A stretch of DNA of 7,379 nt, taken from the NCBI GenBank assembly GCA_913052515.1, contig CAJXFJ010000070.1:1-7379 (forward strand), written 5' to 3'. Positions within the stretch are counted from its first letter, which is position 1. Each line of letters opens with the position of its first letter. This document shows positions 6,294-7,379 of the stretch, one piece after another. The position numbers and the translations under genes are program-made. The stretch is from an uncultured Flavobacteriales bacterium. GTDB taxonomy: Bacteria; Bacteroidota; Bacteroidia; Flavobacteriales; Vicingaceae. Under the pieces are notes generated by a model. The model worked only from the letters and a program-made list of their open reading frames with translations. It was not told where the DNA came from and made no database searches.

Positions 6294-7214
6294 ATGATTA
6301 GTCGCTATTTGATATGGCTTTTTGCCGTTATTTTACTTGTTTCTTGCGATAAGAATGAAGAATTTGAAGAAGATGAAGTGGGAGCTAATATTCAGCTTCA
6401 AGGAACTGGTTCGTTTGTGTATAATGATTACAGTCCTTTAGCGGATAAGCCAATTACCGTTTATTATCATGTGCCAGATGGCGTAAATGAATTTGCCCCT
6501 GTAGTGTTTATTTTTCATGGTGCGGGAAGAGATGCCAAAGAGAGTCGTGATGAATTGATTTCCAAGGCTAATTTATATCGGAACATACTCATAGTGCCTG
6601 AGTTTTCACAGACCTATTTTCGTGGCTCAGATGCTTACAATTTGGGAAATGTATTTGAAGATGGCGACCGTCCTAGTCCGGAAAGCTTAAACCCAGAAGA
6701 AGAGTGGACCTTTTCTTTGATTGAACCCATTTTCGACTTCTTGAGAAATTCGACTTCCATAAATGTAGAAACCTATAACGCCATCGGTTTTTCGGCCGGA
6801 GCACAGTTTCTACATCGGTTTTTGTATTTTAAACCACAATCACGAATTCAACATGCCGTTGTGGCTTCAGCAGGTTGGTATACCATACCTGATTTTCAAA
6901 TTGATTTTCCTTATGGCTTAGCCAAAGCTCCTGTTTTAGCCAATAGTATGGCGGCTTTTTATAGTAGACAAACCACTGTAGTTGTTGGGGAAGCCGATAA
7001 TGATCCCAATGCAAGTTCTTTAAGGCGAAACTCAACAGTTGATCAACAAGGTACTAATCGCTTAGCTCGTGCACAGTATTTCTACAATCAAAGTCAAGTT
7101 CAAGCTAATCATTCTTCTAGTACTTTTAATTGGACCTATCTATCCATTCCAAACGCTACCCACGATTTTCAAGCTGTAGCTTCTTATGCCATGGATAATG
7201 CGCTAAATAACTAG
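6294..7214 (+). CDS. Lipoprotein alpha/beta-hydrolase (esterase or depolymerase-like)
   Basis: The chosen ATG at 6294 gives 306 residues starting with MISRYLIWLFAVILLVSC, a signal peptide with a good lipobox (LVSC, lipid Cys18) followed by DKNEEFEEDE. That acidic stretch is typical of surface-exported flavobacterial lipoproteins. The rest is an alpha/beta-hydrolase resembling PHB-depolymerase or LpqC-type esterases. The oxyanion region is IFHGAGRD (about 73-80) and the nucleophile elbow is GFSAG, with Ser at 167. A probable acid is in VVVGEADND (Asp235 or 237), and the catalytic His290 is in NATHDF. The triad is thus complete, so an active secreted hydrolase is likely; the substrate (ester, or another acyl compound) cannot be told. 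A longer reading from the ATG at 6237 would put 19 extra residues before the signal peptide and overlaps a proposed operator half-site. The DASS transporter gene starts 5 nt after its stop, which suggests the hydrolase releases a carboxylate that the transporter imports. Confidence 0.82.
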   Translation: MISRYLIWLFAVILLVSCDKNEEFEEDEVGANIQLQGTGSFVYNDYSPLADKPITVYYHVPDGVNEFAPVVFIFHGAGRDAKESRDELISKANLYRNILIVPEFSQTYFRGSDAYNLGNVFEDGDRPSPESLNPEEEWTFSLIEPIFDFLRNSTSINVETYNAIGFSAGAQFLHRFLYFKPQSRIQHAVVASAGWYTIPDFQIDFPYGLAKAPVLANSMAAFYSRQTTVVVGEADNDPNASSLRRNSTVDQQGTNRLARAQYFYNQSQVQANHSSSTFNWTYLSIPNATHDFQAVASYAMDNALNN

Positions 7215-7219
7215 TGAAG

Positions 7220-7379
7220 ATGTTAAGCAAAAAGCGAATCGGATTAGTTTTAGGGCCTTGGGTTTTTATCCTCATCCAATTGTTTTTTAGAGCCAATAAT
7301 TTAAGCGATGAAGGAGTAGCTGTATTGGCTTCCACCGCTTGGATTGCCATTTGGTGGATTACCGAAGCCATCGCCATTG
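7220..7379 (+). CDS. DASS/SLC13-family sodium:carboxylate transporter, N-terminal fragment cut by window edge
   Basis: Only 53 codons are visible before the sequence ends. A basic N-terminus (MLSKKR) is followed by a hydrophobic helix (about 8-22), a short loop and a second segment with AWIAIWWITEAIAI. This is the characteristic start of divalent anion:Na+ symporters (SLC13/CitT type), whose members import succinate, malate, citrate and other dicarboxylates, including aspartate. The ATG at 7220 lies 5 nt after the hydrolase stop, so the two genes are probably cotranscribed. An in-frame GTG at 7214, overlapping the hydrolase stop codon, is an alternative start. The family call rests on this short signature only. 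Confidence 0.75.
   Translation, partial: MLSKKRIGLVLGPWVFILIQLFFRANNLSDEGVAVLASTAWIAIWWITEAIAI

Overview
The window (AT-rich, 7379 bp) looks like a chromosomal piece of a Bacteroidota member, probably Flavobacteriia or a relative. The evidence is a C-terminal type IX secretion (T9SS) sorting domain, two lipoproteins with acidic residues straight after the lipid cysteine (flavobacterial surface-export style), lamin-tail-domain proteins, and start sites without clear Shine-Dalgarno sequences. The seven genes lie tightly packed in two divergent blocks around a MocR-type regulator. No stretch over about 120 bp lacks a gene, and I see no rRNA, tRNA, CRISPR array or insertion sequence.

Left block, minus strand, in transcription order: (1) a T9SS-secreted protein with two tandem lamin-tail domains (3269-4606); (2) a lipoprotein with a Calx-beta domain and a third copy of the same lamin-tail domain (2263-3210); (3) a DcuC-family dicarboxylate transporter (886-2259), 3 nt after the lipoprotein; (4) an isoaspartyl-dipeptidase (IadA)-family amidohydrolase, 7 nt further on, which runs off the left edge (1-878). 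A perfect 8-bp hairpin that overlaps a promoter-like sequence separates genes 1 and 2.

Right block, plus strand: the MocR-type regulator (GntR winged helix plus aminotransferase-like domain, 4722-6215), a lipoprotein alpha/beta-hydrolase (6294-7214), and the first 53 codons of a DASS/SLC13-family carboxylate transporter (7220 to the right edge).

Three observations stand out. The MocR protein has Arg where the family has its PLP-binding Lys, and Asn at what I align as the PLP pyridine-nitrogen Asp. The IadA homologue keeps the metal ligands but has Lys where the E. coli enzyme uses Glu77 to bind the substrate amino group. Paired TTGGTA half-sites, spaced 23 bp start to start and in the same orientation relative to the downstream gene, precede both the secreted-protein gene and the hydrolase gene; they are a plausible operator for the MocR protein. 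Together these suggest, as inference only, a co-regulated locus for capture, uptake and hydrolysis of an aspartate- or dicarboxylate-like compound, in which both the sensor and the peptidase differ from the textbook versions.
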